A stretch of DNA of 64,000 nucleotides from Actinostola sp. cb2023 (GCA_033675265.1 JAUJYZ010001134.1:186001-250000), one strand, 5' to 3'; numbered from the stretch's first letter, positions 10,970 to 22,417 are shown. Notes: generated from the letters alone by a model not told the origin. Made by a program: numbers and translations.

Positions 10970-11057
10970 TTTGAATTTCAAATTCGAATTTTTACCGCCC
11001 TTAGCCTCGTTTTCATGCAAAGACCGGAAACTGCGTCATAATATTGAGAGTCGTGAA
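10962..11057 (-). repeat. Right TIR of ISL2EU-type element, includes ATG of transposase gene
   Basis: This is the inverse copy of 6133-6228. It reaches past the ATG at 10969, so both element genes start with the same promoter, leader and initiator codons. Confidence 0.85.
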
Positions 11058-11636
11058 TACCTTCAAAAGAGCCTCTCCACACAACTGCTCATTTTGAAAA
11101 TCTAATAATAAAATATTACCTAAATATTTTTATCACAAATGATAGTTTTCACGTTTTAAATTGATTGCCCTGCGATGAGATCATGATATCACCTTCCATC
11201 CCAAATAATATCATTAATCAAATGAACATTATAATTTACATGTAACTTATATCCACGAGTTCACCATTGGGTGCCTATGCTTAATTATTTTAGTTCAAAG
11301 CGCTACTTGAAAATCACTTAGTAAATTATGGGAAATACCTCCTCTGAAGTCACAAAATTAGCATATCAGGATTCAAAACCTCTATAACTCAGTAATGCGA
11401 AGCTCAAATCACATAACACTTGTTATACACATAAACACATAATATTTGTTATACATAGTTTTCAGTTTGTTTCGTCGACAGCTTGTAAATTTTATTTTTT
11501 AAATGTTGAATTGTATATATTTTAATAAACGTTTATCAATCACATAACACTGAACCACCCCAATATTCACTTCATGTTGAATTCTAAAATAAGAAAATAA
11601 GGGTGATATAGGCACTTTAAATGTTTGTATACCTTC

Positions 11637-12063
11637 TCAGCCAAGGGAGTTTCATCAAGATCTCTCTGGAGAGAGCGAATAAAAACAACTGACTGGCTAA
11701 ATCGCTCTTTTAGATGTGGCAGTGTAGCCCTCTCTGCTGGGTGATATTAGTACAAGGGGTCTTGACCCACCTCCACCTCCAACGGCTTCATAGCCACCAC
11801 CATCCTTCAAGTTTGGAAATTTAGTTTCCATGAAGGCCCGTAGATCATTGTGAGACAGCCTCTGTTAGCGTGGCCATATGCTCTCTATTAGGCGAGACAT
11901 TCTCATTGCACTGGCCGAGAAGACAAACTTCGTGTGTCCAGGTCTCTTGCAGCTTAAACTGGAGTGGCATATAACCCAGAAGTTTTGGCCGTTTTGTGGC
12001 TTTGGGTCCTGAGTGACTTTGGTTTAAATTGGGTCTAACTTGTGTCACATTTCTTGAACACAT
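11637..12063 (-). pseudogene. Fragment of an uncharacterised, HECT-gene-associated protein family
   Basis: Two frames together encode LLGYMPLQFKLQETWTHEVC (12063-11845), then NDLRAFMETKFPNLKDGGGY and RPLVLISPSREGYT (11870-11690), then IRSLQRDLDETPL (near 11650). I have seen this block order upstream of HECT domains in G2E3-like invertebrate and fish proteins, but no HECT domain is present here. A frameshift near 11860 and an in-frame stop near 11705 mark it as a dead exon or pseudogene. The preceding interval 11058-11636 holds nothing recognisable. Confidence 0.35.
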
Positions 12064-13123
12064 TCCAGGAAATAGCCTCCTGTTGGAATAAAAGAGATAC
12101 TGTATTTCTTACTTGGAAGTGTTACAAGCCTATATTCCATATTGAGCTCAGATTCAGATTTGATTTTCCAATTGTGAATTGCCATTTGAGTTATTGAATA
12201 AAGTATTATTATTACTAGCCGTTTCCAATAGAAAGTGAAGTGCTGCGATTGCGAGTTGAAGTCATTCATTCTACATTTCAGGCAAATAGTAATGACACAA
12301 GATAACAGATATACATCTAAATTTAATCGATATATTTATTAACTTTCAAATGTAAACATAAATTCAATAATCGATTGATTTGAGTTTTGATTTGATGTTT
12401 GATTTGCCGATTTGTTTGCTTTTTTATAATGCAAATGCAATTTAACCCATACATATGGAAAGAAAGAGAGCACTGGCTGTATGTGAAAGATCATAAAGGA
12501 TGAAAAATAGAAAGTAAAAAATTAAGTGAAATGTGGGTAGATAGAAAGAAAATATAAATAAGGGGTACAGGAAATTAAAATAAAAGATAAAGAGTGAATG
12601 AAGAAAGGAAATGAAAAATATCACAATAAAGTGAAAATATAAATATTTTGTATAGATAGGGGAAGGGAGGGTGGCAGACTATGGCAAAGAGGGGAGGGAG
12701 GGAAGGGTGGCAGTGCACATCAGCAGGGCTAAAATCACTCTAATTCGTTCGTGACCTTGATGGATGCTCCACCAACGAATAAAGATGTCTTTGGCATGAT
12801 AAATTTGTGAAAAAGCACTCATGGTGAAGACCGCTGCTCTTAGGGTTGATCCGCGTTAACGACAAAATCGGCTGATTGCCTTACAAATACGAAACATGTT
12901 GCATGGTGTAATACGATCGCGACAATATAAATCAAGTTTTCGATCCGCAGTGTATACTAAGCAATGTATTGAAACTGTCAATCATATGTACCAAAATCAT
13001 GACAGGTAATTATAACCAGAATCAGGCACTCTCATATGCAAAGCTTTACAGCTATTGCTGCTTTCTTGTTGCTAAGTATTTTTTGGTGGCAAAATACGCT
13101 CCAACTACAAATAGCTTTGATTT
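12064..13123. other. No gene recognised; purine-rich tract 12655-12715
   Basis: This stretch has only short unsupported frames. A G/A-rich tract (gaagggagggtggcag motif repeated twice) lies near 12660-12715. I see no inverted repeats with clear ends. Confidence 0.5.
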
Positions 13124-13637
13124 CATGTTGTTTATACCAATTGAGCTTCAAAACACGGCGCTTCTCTTAAGAGAACATGACCATCGTAGAGGACTGCGTA
13201 GAAGAAGACGTAGATTTCATCCATATTACTGGGCCCTTCATCGTCCTCTAGAATCGTGGTTTGACAACCAATATTACAACCACAATATTCCTGGAACACA
13301 TTTCAGAAAGCGGCTTCGGCTGGACATGACAACATTTGAGCTGTTGCTGGACGAAATACGAGCACAAATAACAAGAGCTGATGCAATGATGAGAAAATGC
13401 TTGACCCCTGAAAAGATTCTTGCTATAGGGCTTCATAGACTCGGGCATGGAAGCTCTTACGAAACGATTGGTCCAAATTTCAACGTTGGCAGATCCACTG
13501 TGCATGAAGCAGTCGGAAGATATCGTTGAAGCACTACTAGAGATCAAAAATCAATATATTCAATTCCCCGAGACCGAAGAACAAATTATTGAGACTAGAG
13601 AAACATTTGAACTGTGGTCTGCTTTACCGAATTAAAA
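13124..13637 (+). pseudogene. PIF/Harbinger (HARBI1-like) transposase N-terminal half, truncated
   Basis: The ATG at 13124 (MLFIPIELQNTALLLREHDH) opens a frame with an Arg-rich stretch, then HFRKRLRLDMTTFELLLDEI and the block TPEKILAIGLHRLGHGSSY...VGRSTVHEAV, the helix-turn-helix region before the catalytic core of Harbinger transposases. A one-base shift near 13508 moves the frame to EDIVEALLEIKNQYIQFP...FELWSALPN. The reading stops at 13635, exactly where the first catalytic block (normally following LPN) should begin. The DDE core is absent, so it is a deleted copy. Confidence 0.75.
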
Positions 13638-13910
13638 TCTTCCTGCCTATATATCTTTCTCTTTTCTTATAAAAATCTTCGAAACTCATTGTGGTATTGC
13701 CGGAGCACGAGGCTGTGGAGGTGGAAGCTGTGGAAGCAGTCGCTGTGCATGATGAGGATGGTTGGGTTTGTCGCCGGGTTTGACGGTTTGTCGTTCCTGT
13801 ACTTCCAGATGAATTAGAGAGTGCATTAACTGAATCCACTGTTGAAGAACTGGTCGTATCGTCAAGTGCACATGTAACTTCTTCTCTCACTGCTTTCTGG
13901 GATTTCGGTC
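13624..13910 (-). CDS. Ser/Thr-rich protein fragment, possible exon
   Basis: The open frame encodes a low-complexity S/T/N stretch (SSSTVDSVNALSNSSGSTGT, then STASTSTASCSG) ending in MSFEDFYKKRERYIG. Codons upstream of 13890 stay open through VREEVTCALDD. It directly follows the truncated Harbinger frame in convergent orientation. In Harbinger elements a second ORF is usual, but I see no Myb/SANT motif here, so the link is speculative. It could be a chance frame. Confidence 0.3.
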
Positions 13911-14249
13911 ATGAAGTCACTCGACCTGTTCGCCATGTTGGACGTACACGTGAGAAAGAAGAACACAATCCACGCATGCGCATATGCAATATTGTTCGCG
14001 CTGACTTTTTCGCTTTGCCGGCTCCCCGATGTAGAATCTTTCTCCCCGGTCTTTTTACCACAAGTGAAAAGAAACGTTACATTTCTGATTTATCGTTAAA
14101 AAGAGTCTTGAAAATGTTGTCTTCCTAATTAGACGCTTTTTGGAATAATTTCTCATTTAAATTGTCTGTCGAAGAAAATGCTGTAGGCGTTCCTCGCTTT
14201 ACACACAGGTAGCCCATTTCAGTCAAGCGCCAAATACGGTCATGAAGAT

Positions 14250-14632
14250 CGTAGTTTGCAGCGCGACAGTTTTATAGTTTGCAGTGCGACATTTTTATAG
14301 TTTGCAGCGCAACATTTTTATAGTTTGCAGCGCAACATTTTTATAGTTTGCAGCGCGACATTTTTATAGTTTGCAGCACGACATTTTTATAGTTAGCAGC
14401 ACGACATTTTTATAGTTTGCAGTGCAACATTTTTATAGTTTACAGCGCGACATTTTTATAGTTTGCAGTGCGACATTTTTATAGTTTGCAGTGCGACATT
14501 TTTATAGTTTGCAGTGCGACATTTTTATAGTTTGCAGCGCGACATTTTTATAGTTTGCAGCGCGACATTTTTATAGTTTGCAGCGCGACATTTTTATAGT
14601 TTGCAGCGCGACATTTTTATAGTTTGCAGTGA
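14250..14632. repeat. Minisatellite, 23-bp unit, ~16 copies
   Basis: The unit is agtttgcag(c/t)gc(g/a)acatttttat (23 bp), repeated head to tail with few variants, mainly C/T or G/A at the CpG-containing GCGCGAC/GTGCGAC/GCGCAAC positions. These are probably methyl-CpG transitions. It has no spacers, so it is not a CRISPR array. Confidence 0.95.
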
Positions 14633-14942
14633 GATTGATTAATTTTAGTCAATAATATTGTTGTTTACGCTGTCCCTTCTGGGCCACTGTAGATATGATT
14701 TTATAGGAGTTTTCGGTGAAGAGTATCTTTTTGGGGAAAATCGCGGCATAAATTCAGAGGTTTTTAGAATTATACTGGCTGTCACTCGCTGTAAGTTTTC
14801 CCGCGCTAAGCTAGTTTTCCCGCTGCGTGCAGGGCGCTGCGTGTAAGCTGATACGTCCATGACGTATCCATGACGTGTGCTTGTTTCCATAGTAACGGTC
14901 GCGCATGCTCAACATGGATAACAAGCGTCTCAGAGCAGAGGT

Positions 14943-15032
14943 AATTTTCTCCCTTCTTCTCCCTTCTTTCTTACGTTAGCAGAAAATTCCTAATTTTCTC
15001 CCTTCTTCTCCCTTCTTTCTTAGCAGAAAATT
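14943..15032. repeat. Tandem duplication of ~45 bp
   Basis: ttttctcccttcttctccct...gcagaaaattcc occurs at about 14943-14991 and again at 14993-15032, the first copy with an extra acgt. The second copy overlaps the 3' end of the BEL/Pao-like ORF, giving it an artificial tail. Just upstream, 14913-14940 (atggataacaagcgtctcag, then gtaatt) resembles a tiny first exon on the plus strand, but this is unsupported. Confidence 0.7.
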
Positions 15033-15440
15033 CCATCTGCTCGCATGGTAACCACTTCCTGAAGAGGATCTGGAACACTTGGAATATTTTGATACAGCTC
15101 TAGTTGATATGTTGCTAACAGAATCATATGGTTTCACTTGATCAGCAAGCAAGGAAGTAATTTGTTGTTTAAAATCAAAGAAAACCATAAGTTGTTGGTC
15201 AAAATAAGCCACTGGCTGCTCTATCTCCACATCTTCAGTAAGAAAACTCTGATATTCGTTGTGAACTTCTCGAAACTTTGCCATGGTTTCGTCTAGTAAA
15301 CCTTCTAGATTGGAAACTTCTTCGATGACTTCTTGAGTAGCTTCTGAAGCCATAAACTCTCGAATTCTATTCATTTTTCGGGTAAGGACACCTTTCATCA
15401 CACTGCGTGAATACTTTAAACTCTGTATGTTTACTTCCAT
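15027..15440 (-). CDS. BEL/Pao-type Gag N-terminal region, partial
   Basis: The ATG at 15440 opens MEVNIQSLKYSRSVMKGVLT RKMN..., a helical, charged segment (VIEEVSNLEGLLDETMAKF, then VHNEYQSFLTEDVEIE and AYFDQQLMVFFDFKQQI), followed by a Ser-rich stretch. This pattern matches the start of BEL/Pao polyproteins, before the DUF1759-like capsid region. Nothing downstream (DUF1759, protease, RT) is found nearby, so it is either a first exon or a fragment. The last ~20 codons come from the duplicated CT-rich repeat. Confidence 0.5.
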
Positions 15441-16469
15441 TTTGCAAGAACAGATATTTGAACGATGTAGTTAAATAACTTATGCGTGGTCGGCCATATT
15501 CATTTTATTAACTTCTTATACTCGAACGTGGTTACAAAACGTTGACAGTAAACCAGTTCCTTAAATAAATACAAAGATACTATTAAAGTCTTACAGCAAA
15601 TACAAAACATACAAACTAATACAGAAAACGAGGATGAATACTTACAAATATGTGTTTTAGTACGGGAAGAACAAGATATCTTCCAAACAACGACCATCAT
15701 GTCCAACTAGCTAGCGAGGATACTCAACTTAATTATACAAAACGCCGGAAGTACAATATATTTACATAACTGAACAATAAATGAAAAATATGTTAAGGAC
15801 AATTAGGAAAACAAAAGAAAAAGATACAATAGAAAGAAAAACATGCATAAGGACGTAACAGTAGATTTAATTTCTTTTCAAAACAGAATCGTTACTTATC
15901 AGTGCAAAAAATCTGAAAAAGAAGCAGTCGAAACGTAAAAGCTTACTGGAAAACTTTCGTTGTTGACCTAAGTTTAACACCAGCAAGAAAAGCAAATATG
16001 TTATCGTCATTCAGTGATACCTGGAGAATATTTGAGCTATAGTTATCAAGCATCAATTAGAAAAATATAATTAGGTCATGTATTGAACAATATAGGAATA
16101 TTTGTACGATCCATGATAAGAACACATTTTGTTGAAAGAAAACATTGTGCTCGATAAGCTACCACGTGTAGGCAGTGCAGAAAGCACAAAATTATACACA
16201 CACAAAATTGCATAACGAAGACTTATTAATGAAAATCAATAATTATATATAGTTCTTGCATCTTTCTCTTAAAAGAGCTGCAAACTTAAGCTTAAAGACG
16301 CTAAGAACATGGATTAAGTACTTACGTTCTCTTCACAACGGCGAACTCCACGTTTTCCCGTTCTCGATGTCAAGTCACGACGTCTTAATTGGAAATGCAC
16401 AATACAGTCTAGAAAGAAATGTGACGTCTCTGGTCGACTTCGTCACCCCGAAAACGTATGTTGCTTAAG
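15441..16469. other. No feature recognised
   Basis: AT-rich sequence with only short chance frames. No inverted repeat with defined ends and no recognisable protein fragment on either strand. Confidence 0.5.
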
Positions 16470-16811
16470 GTGCCTATTAGTAATGAACGTTTATACTTCA
16501 TGTCGACGTGACTTTGGTAGTGTAGCATGAGACCAGTATTGGTGGGTTTTACGTAGACTTTAGTTTCAAGTCTGCAACCATTATTCAGTATTTATTTCCA
16601 TGCCGAGGAAAGGCAGCATATTATTAGACGATAGTTCAATTGTGAATTGTACTGCAGGATGACTCTGATTGAGGGATACAAGGAGATCTGTAGCTACAGG
16701 CGTATCATGCACTAACGTGAATGTATCGTCAACATATCTTCTGTAGAATGGTGGTAGTTGTCCCTCGCGTTCAAGGTTTTCCTCGATGGAACACATAAAG
16801 AAGTTGGCCAT
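16470..16811 (-). pseudogene. Penelope-like element reverse transcriptase fragment
   Basis: The frame from 16811 reads MANFFMCSIEENLEREGQLP then PFYRRYVDDTFTLVHDT, i.e. the catalytic Y(V)DD box, followed by NQSHPAVQFTIELSSNNMLP and FLGMEI. After a frameshift at about 16590 the next frame gives CRLETKVYVKPTNTGLMLHY then QSHVDMKYKRSLL, which follows directly in Penelope-like RTs. Both ends are missing. It encodes part of the palm and thumb only, and is non-functional. Confidence 0.75.
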
Positions 16812-17212
16812 TTCTCTATCTTGAAGATGTGAAAGAACAAACCAGACTGCCTTATATATGAAATGCTACTTGTCAGAGAGCACAAACCAGATCTTAATAC
16901 ACAATCAGATTCAATCAAAGCAAAATTATTTACTTAAGAACGCTTAGCTATTATTTACTATAAGAACAATTGCCCAAGAACTAAGAACAATAGTCATTGT
17001 ATTTCTACTACTTATAAGTACTGTTGGGACCTTGAAGAATTTAAAAAGTCTTTGTGTGGCGGACTAGCATCGCTTATTCAATTAGCTCTAACTCCAACTT
17101 CATCTTCAACTAACTAGTACATCCAACTTGCACCCTATTTATAATTGACGATCATGTGAGAATGCTCACGCTCATTGTGAGAACTCTCACGCTCAAGTGT
17201 TTGTCGGATCCA

Positions 17213-17675
17213 TTAAAGGGGAACTGAAGACGAAATTTATTTTCTCTAGAAAGTAAGATATCTATTGTACTAGCATTACTTGAGTATTATTTTTTGTAAA
17301 TCACGTTCAATATGGACTATCATCCGCCATTTTGCCGTTATACCGTCGGCTCAGATATTTTTGTTTGTGACGTCGTTTTAGGGGAATATTAAAATCCGTT
17401 CACAACATTCTCTCGGGTACAAGAAAATACAATGCACGTAATTAATCTATATTGTGACTGCACTTTCCCTTGGGATAGGTGACGTCTATTATGGGGAATA
17501 ATTACTGAAGTGAGCCGCGATCATTTCAGCGGTAATCTATGTCTTTTTACAATTCAAACTCAAGCTTCTTCTCCATAAAAATAAAAACAATTGAAAATTA
17601 TTTCAGAAAACGGATGTACACATCATTCTCCTTGTTTTTATCGAAATATAAATTTAGGCTACAGTTCTCCTTTAA
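17213..17675. repeat. TTAA-flanked MITE (TIR ttaaaggggaactg)
   Basis: ttaaaggggaactg at the left and cagttctcctttaa at the right form 14-bp inverted ends with one mismatch, including TTAA at both edges (the target used by piggyBac). It has no ORF. A second TTAA-flanked element with a similar start lies at 60171-60735. Just left, 17157-17198 is a 21-bp tandem duplication (tgtgaga..ctcacgctca). Confidence 0.65.
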
Positions 17676-18728
17676 CCCTTTAACCGGTGGATTTTTTCAG
17701 AAACTTGTAAAACCGCATGACCACACTCGACGTTTTGGAAAATTGCTGGAAATCTAGTTGATTTACCCACCCATAAACTATATATCATTGTAAAGCTGGA
17801 TTAATTTGCAAGAAACTCACAATAAATGCTCATAAAATAATTCATACATGAAAATATATGAAGTTTATATATAATTCAGGTGAAATTCACCGGTGAAACC
17901 AATATAGTGCTCTACAATGAAGGAGCGAATTCAACCAATGTGTATACTACTCAGTTTTTGAGTACATAGAGTTTAATACAATTTGTTTCGTAGACCGACG
18001 TGAAGTCAGTCCACTCTTCAGTTAATCTCTATACACTGAAGCAATATGGTAAGAGCTACAACACATGACGAGCTTTACCCAGGTGAAGAATGCGGCATCC
18101 TGTTGGTTTTGAACATTGAAGTTCTGAAATATAATGTACACGAGAGAGTGTTGCACACCTTTATGTGTTATAAGCCGTTTGCGTCAGCGACACGTTCAGC
18201 GTTTCGGATGCTACAGGTCAAATGTTTATTATCAATAACTCAGAGTGATTACGCCATTGTAGTATTCGATCAGGATATTTACAAACTTCTTTCGTTTGTC
18301 TGTTGCTTAGTAAGACATTTATTAAGTTTCCATCTTTTCTTTGACTCCTTCCTTAATTCTTTGTTATGCTGATTAGTTGTCTTTTTTTTTTTTTAAATTT
18401 TTTTGTCAGTTTCGTGTTACAATATATCTGAAAATCGGAGACTGAAGAAGAACTAGTATATAAAACAAACTGAAAACTTTGAGGACGTCCACGTGGAACA
18501 GAGTAGAATTTGATAGATACTTTAATCAAAGACTCCCTTCAGAGTAACAAGACATTTTCGGTCCTTTGTGATCTCAACTATGTAAAATCCAACAACATTA
18601 TCATCATTTTTTTAAACAACTTCTACCGTAGATGATTCCGCTCTTCAAAATTCATCTTTCCCAAAATATTACTATAAATTGATATCAGTAAAACAATATA
18701 AAACATGCAATGTATGTGTGTGTGTGTT
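17676..18728. other. No gene supported; open frame 18046-18372
   Basis: The only sizeable frame starts MVRATTHDELYPGEECG and contains SDYAIVVFDQDIYK before a hydrophobic low-complexity end that follows gtaagaca, a plausible splice donor. FDQDIY resembles a block in TE-associated proteins, so it may be an exon, but I cannot support the call further. Confidence 0.3.
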
Positions 18729-18756
18729 GGGGGGGGGGGGGGGGGGGGGGGGGGAT
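18729..18756. repeat. Poly-G tract
   Basis: An uninterrupted run of about 27 G, preceded by a short GT repeat. Its length is likely to be unreliable in the assembly. Confidence 0.9.
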
Positions 18757-18819
18757 CCCTAGGGGGCGAAATCCTCCTTGCTCCGCTTTACATGGTATCA
18801 CACGAGTTTACACTGTCAT

Positions 18820-19061
18820 GGCGACCGTATACGAGACAACGTGTGATTGCTGTTCGTCGTCTTTTAGAAGTACTACTTCGTTGTTGAAGCATAGATTGTT
18901 TCAACATTCAATAGTGCGACGTATAAATTATCTTTCGTTCGCTAAAGATGATGAGGTCATCACAATACCTTCAGCAGGAAAAGACATAAAGAAGACTGTC
19001 GCCTACGTGGCTTGCAGGGGTCACAGAAAGCATCAACGTCGCTCCTCCAAAAGCGTGTGGT
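18820..19061 (+). CDS. C2H2 zinc-finger first exon
   Basis: The ATG at 18820 begins MATVYETTCDCCSSSFRSTT, with the finger C-x2-C-x11-H-x4-H (HRLFQH). It continues through KDDEVITIPSAGKDIKKTVA to RSSKSVW, with a strong donor (gtgtg/gtaagc) at 19062. The upstream in-frame ATG lies in the poly-G region and is rejected. Downstream exons were not found; the nearest plus-strand coding material is the PIN-like remnant at 21189, which could belong to the same element. Confidence 0.45.
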
Positions 19062-19277
19062 AAGCCGGCATCATGTCACTTAGATATTTTCATCTAGATA
19101 TATTTCACTGTTATCGAAATGAAGTCCTGCTTGCAACTTGATTTTCCTCATACATGTAAACAAAATGCGTAATTGGAGTAACAAACTCCAAACTATTCAG
19201 TGTCCAAACCGTTCCCGAGTGACGGACTGACATAGCTAAAAATAGTGAATTGGACGGACCTTTTTTCTCAATCTGTT

Positions 19278-19345
19278 TAGTTTTTGTGGCTACTGTCTCT
19301 ATGGAGACGTAGCCACTATGCCATCGAGTGTGTAAGTAAGTCCGT
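19278..19345 (+). repeat. Dispersed repeat, copy 1 (gtggctactgt...agccactatgcc)
   Basis: gtggctactgtctctatgg-like text, the hairpin closing agccactatgcc, then atcgagtgtgtaagt. A second copy sits at 59204-59262 with the same hairpin and tail. Confidence 0.65.
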
Positions 19346-19926
19346 CAGTAAGTAATTCGGATAGTGTTCGGAACTAGTCGGGTGATCGAAAATCAGCCAC
19401 GATGTCGCAACGATGTACCCGATGAAAATACGTCGTGTGAAGCGAAAAGCACATGGAAACCGCTTTGTTTAGAAGGGTAAGTTTACACACTGTACTATTC
19501 TATGTTATTTTGCACCATAAACAAGACATATCTCTCGTGCAACGTGTCAAGTGTTTGTTCATAAAGATGATATTATTTTCCAGGCGAATGTCGATTGTAA
19601 AATAACTCCATCAGTCCATGACGATCGACTAGTCATGTAGTCGAGCACCTCCAATGGCTCCATGTAATTATGTAAACTGCCTGATAACTGTTTTAACGGT
19701 CAAGTAATTCTCTTCAATGAACAATGTCTTTATATATAAGCTTATACGACGGACACTGAAACAAACACGGCTCTCGTTTAATAGTTATTCTTTGTCCCAA
19801 AACTCGCTAAAAGCCGTTCTAATCGCTAAATAAATAACACACAGGACTCAAGTAGATATTCATCTTTATTTTGAAAGCAGTTTTAGAAATGCAAGATATC
19901 AAAAGGACAGGATTCTAAAAGTGAAT

Positions 19927-20858
19927 TTACGGCCATATACGATCAAATAAGATCAAATCAAATAAGATACAAAGCTCCAGCACTTCAGCGTCTAACACTA
20001 ACTTAGAAAATCTAGATGTTAGAGCAACACAACTTTTTTGGCCACAACATTTGTTTTCTATTTCTTGTGGCATTGTGCGACATTTGGTACATTTGCACCA
20101 CTCTGGTGACTGACTTGTGGGTGAAGGGGATGGCTGTGGAGTAGGGGTAGGGGTCAAACGATTGTCAGTGTTGTTTATTTCATCATCATCTTCCAAAAGC
20201 AGCGACTGGATGTAGTCCATACTTCCTACACCTCGTTGTAGTGCTTTTAGAGCAATCTTTCTCGTCATTGTTTCGTCTAACGTTTCTAGAAAATCCTGTA
20301 GTTTGAAATAAAATGGCCATGCTTTGTAAACGTACCAGTGTAACGTTATGCGAAGGGGAAACGATTGTACCATTCATATAATTAGTTTATAATAAATACT
20401 TTGTTTATTTTAGCATTAAAAATATTCTACTATATACTACTAGTGTGAATAGGAAGTGATCTGTTGTAAAAATAATATCAGTTGTCTTCAAAGTGGTTGT
20501 TGTAGCTTACCTTCACGTCGCGATTTTCCTTTTCTCGTTCCTCATCTTCGGTGACTCTGACCTCTTCTGTAACTGCTCTCGGCCAAGGAATAACAGGCTA
20601 GAATCATAGTCGATTATAATTGAGGATAGTTGACGTGATATATTTCTACAATGCCTTGATACCGAAGGTCTGAGATCTAACCTACCTTGTTTTTACAACT
20701 ACTTTTGCGAGTCCCGCACGTACAATGGACCGAACACATTCTGCTCTCTGTTTTACATGGACAGCCACGTCTTCTCTCAGTCGTTTTTGTTGAGCAAGAG
20801 GTTTTACAATTGCAAGGTTGGAAAGCAGGCTGAATAAACGAACGATGCCGAATTTTAA
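19927..20858 (-). CDS. CXC cysteine-rich + P2X7-intracellular-like domain protein, 3 exons seen
   Basis: Exons 20686-20858, 20511-20597 and 19927-20295 join in phase 0 with canonical borders. Exon 1 encodes a cysteine-rich block (QPCNCKTSCSTK, CPCKTE, CSVHCTCGTRKSSCKNK), similar to CXC/tesmin-type zinc clusters. The last exon encodes LDETMTRKIALKALQRGV, a TPTPTPQPSPSPT linker and EWCKCTKCRTMPQEIENKCC, the zinc-binding signature of the P2X7 receptor intracellular domain, which also occurs alone in many invertebrate proteins. The usual continuation after VLDAEVLEL is missing, so the C-terminus is truncated or frameshifted. The start exon was not resolved; the ATG at 20955 (MEIDSSISDQDSFA) is a candidate. 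AATAAA on the minus strand at 19865-19870 ends the unit. Confidence 0.55.
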
Positions 20859-21188
20859 CTTCGAAAAAAAGCATCAAAATCAGAATCAAAACACGATCAG
20901 AAAATCACGAGATTGCGAAGGAATCTTGATCGGAGATAGAAGAGTCGATTTCCATTGTCGCTAGGGTCAGGATTTGACAAGGAAACAAAGCATGAACAGG
21001 TGTTTACCGGCGTTTTTGTCCGAAGCTATCATTTAATTAGGTTCCATACCCCTGGACCGTTTGTTATTGTTATGGTCATTTGTTATGATTTTTATGCGCA
21101 TACGTGACCGTGACACTGCCCCTTTAAGATCAGTAAACTCACTTCTCTCTTTGTACAGTGATGGTTCAGAAATCGGAAAAATGGCAGG

Positions 21189-22018
21189 ATGAAAACTAAA
21201 GCTAGTGTACTAGTTGGAGATGATACCGACCTGTTAGTCTTACTGTGTTATCATGTTGAAGTACATGGATTCGCACGGCCTGTTCTTCAAGCCAGAGCCC
21301 AAGCCAAGGTCATAGAACAGGAGAGTATGGAACATAAAGAGGGCAAAGTCTGCCCTAGGTGCCAATGTGTGCAAAAATTAAACCTATTGTTTCTGCATGC
21401 AATTCTAGGGTGCGACACAACATCACGGCTCCATGGGATTGGCAAAGCATTAGCTTTAAAAATATTGAAACAGATTCCATGCAGATTCCTTCAACAAGCA
21501 GAAATCTTTGATCGACCAGCGGGTATAGCTACAAGGAAGACATCATCGTGGCAGGAGAGAAAGCACTTCTCTCTTTGTACAGTGATGGTTCAGAGGAGAG
21601 GCTAATTGTAGACTCTACGATCACCCGTTTTTGCCAAAAGGTAGCCACTGGATCGTAATTTGTTCAACCTGAAAGCCTTCCACCCACTCTCAGCTGCTGC
21701 TGCAATATCACAGTCTACGTACGTGTGTGCTACCAGATCCAGGAATGGAAAGGTTGCGAACAGCTACAGCCTGTTGACTGCATGGGATGACACTTAACGG
21801 ATGGGAAGCCACTTCCTATCCTAACTGAATTACCACAAGCCCATAGCGCACTATACTTGAGATGATCAGATGGCTGCAAGTCAGATCAGGTAGCACTTGC
21901 GCAGGTGTACGTGCAAAAAAGTACGGCCTAGATTGCTCGGCTGCATGTGGTACATGCAAAGGCCAAAGTTATTCTATCTCCAGCATGCCAGACCTTGGTT
22001 TGGATGAGTCTGACTAAC
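21189..22018 (+). pseudogene. PIN-like nuclease-domain protein remnant
   Basis: The frame from 21189 encodes ASVLVGDDTDLLVLLCYHVE and LLFLHAILGCDTTSRLHGIG, the paired acidic blocks of a PIN/FEN-like family common in cnidarian repetitive genes. After a shift near 21535 another frame gives VAGEKALLSLYSDGSEERLI and ITRFCQKVAT, then FVQPESLPPT. After further shifts, a C-terminal Cys cluster KKYGLDCSAACGTCKGQSYS follows at 21915-21975. The block order matches the intact family, and at least three frameshifts kill it. The phrase ctctctttgtacagtgatgg occurs both at 21144 (upstream) and at 21571, a short duplication. Confidence 0.55.
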
Positions 22019-22417
22019 AATATGTTTTAGCTCTATTATCTTAATTCTGCTTGGTATAATATTTTATCTTATGGTCATTATATCATAATTATTATCATTA
22101 TTGCATTTCAATAGTTGATTATTAATAGTCATTAGTGTTAAACAGTCTTAGAATAGACTAATTTGGCTATACAACGCAACGGATAACCAAGAAACAATCA
22201 AACATAAAGCAGGAAATCGATTTTTTGATTGAAAATTCAATTTTCTACGTATTGGGATCCCTGTGGTAAGGGTCATGGCCTAGGGAACCTAGGGACATTT
22301 CCCCTGCATTTCAAGTACTTTTGTGTTAATAAAGTAACTTCAACCACAACCGAAATAATATTGAAGATCTTGGAAATTAAAAATCAAAGAAAAAAGTCGG
22401 ATAAATGTATTTGTTTT

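Larger units (their letters stand above)
6133..11057. mobile_element. ISL2EU-type DNA transposon, ~4.9 kb, two genes
   Basis: The ends TTCACGACTATCAATATTAT and the complement of ...GTCGTGAA form 96-bp TIRs (92/96 identical) flanked on both sides by TA (6131-6132 and 11058-11059), a 2-bp target duplication. Inside are a plus-strand SWIM zinc finger/YqaJ nuclease gene and a convergent minus-strand THAP/DDE transposase gene. That pairing, with a 2-bp duplication, is the hallmark I know for ISL2EU (PHIS group, related to PIF/Harbinger). Both genes carry one disabling lesion, so this copy looks recently inactivated. A small MITE is nested in an intron. Confidence 0.85.

Noticed and set aside
12442..12624. 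Phe-rich minus-strand ORF
   Set aside because: Low-complexity A/G-rich DNA read in antisense; no domain.
14250..14632. Regular short repeats resembling a CRISPR array
   Set aside because: Units are contiguous 23-bp copies with no unique spacers, in a eukaryotic context; it is a minisatellite.
18705..18820. Gly-rich N-terminal extension of the zinc-finger exon
   Set aside because: It is translated poly-G; the Met at 18820 is the sensible start.
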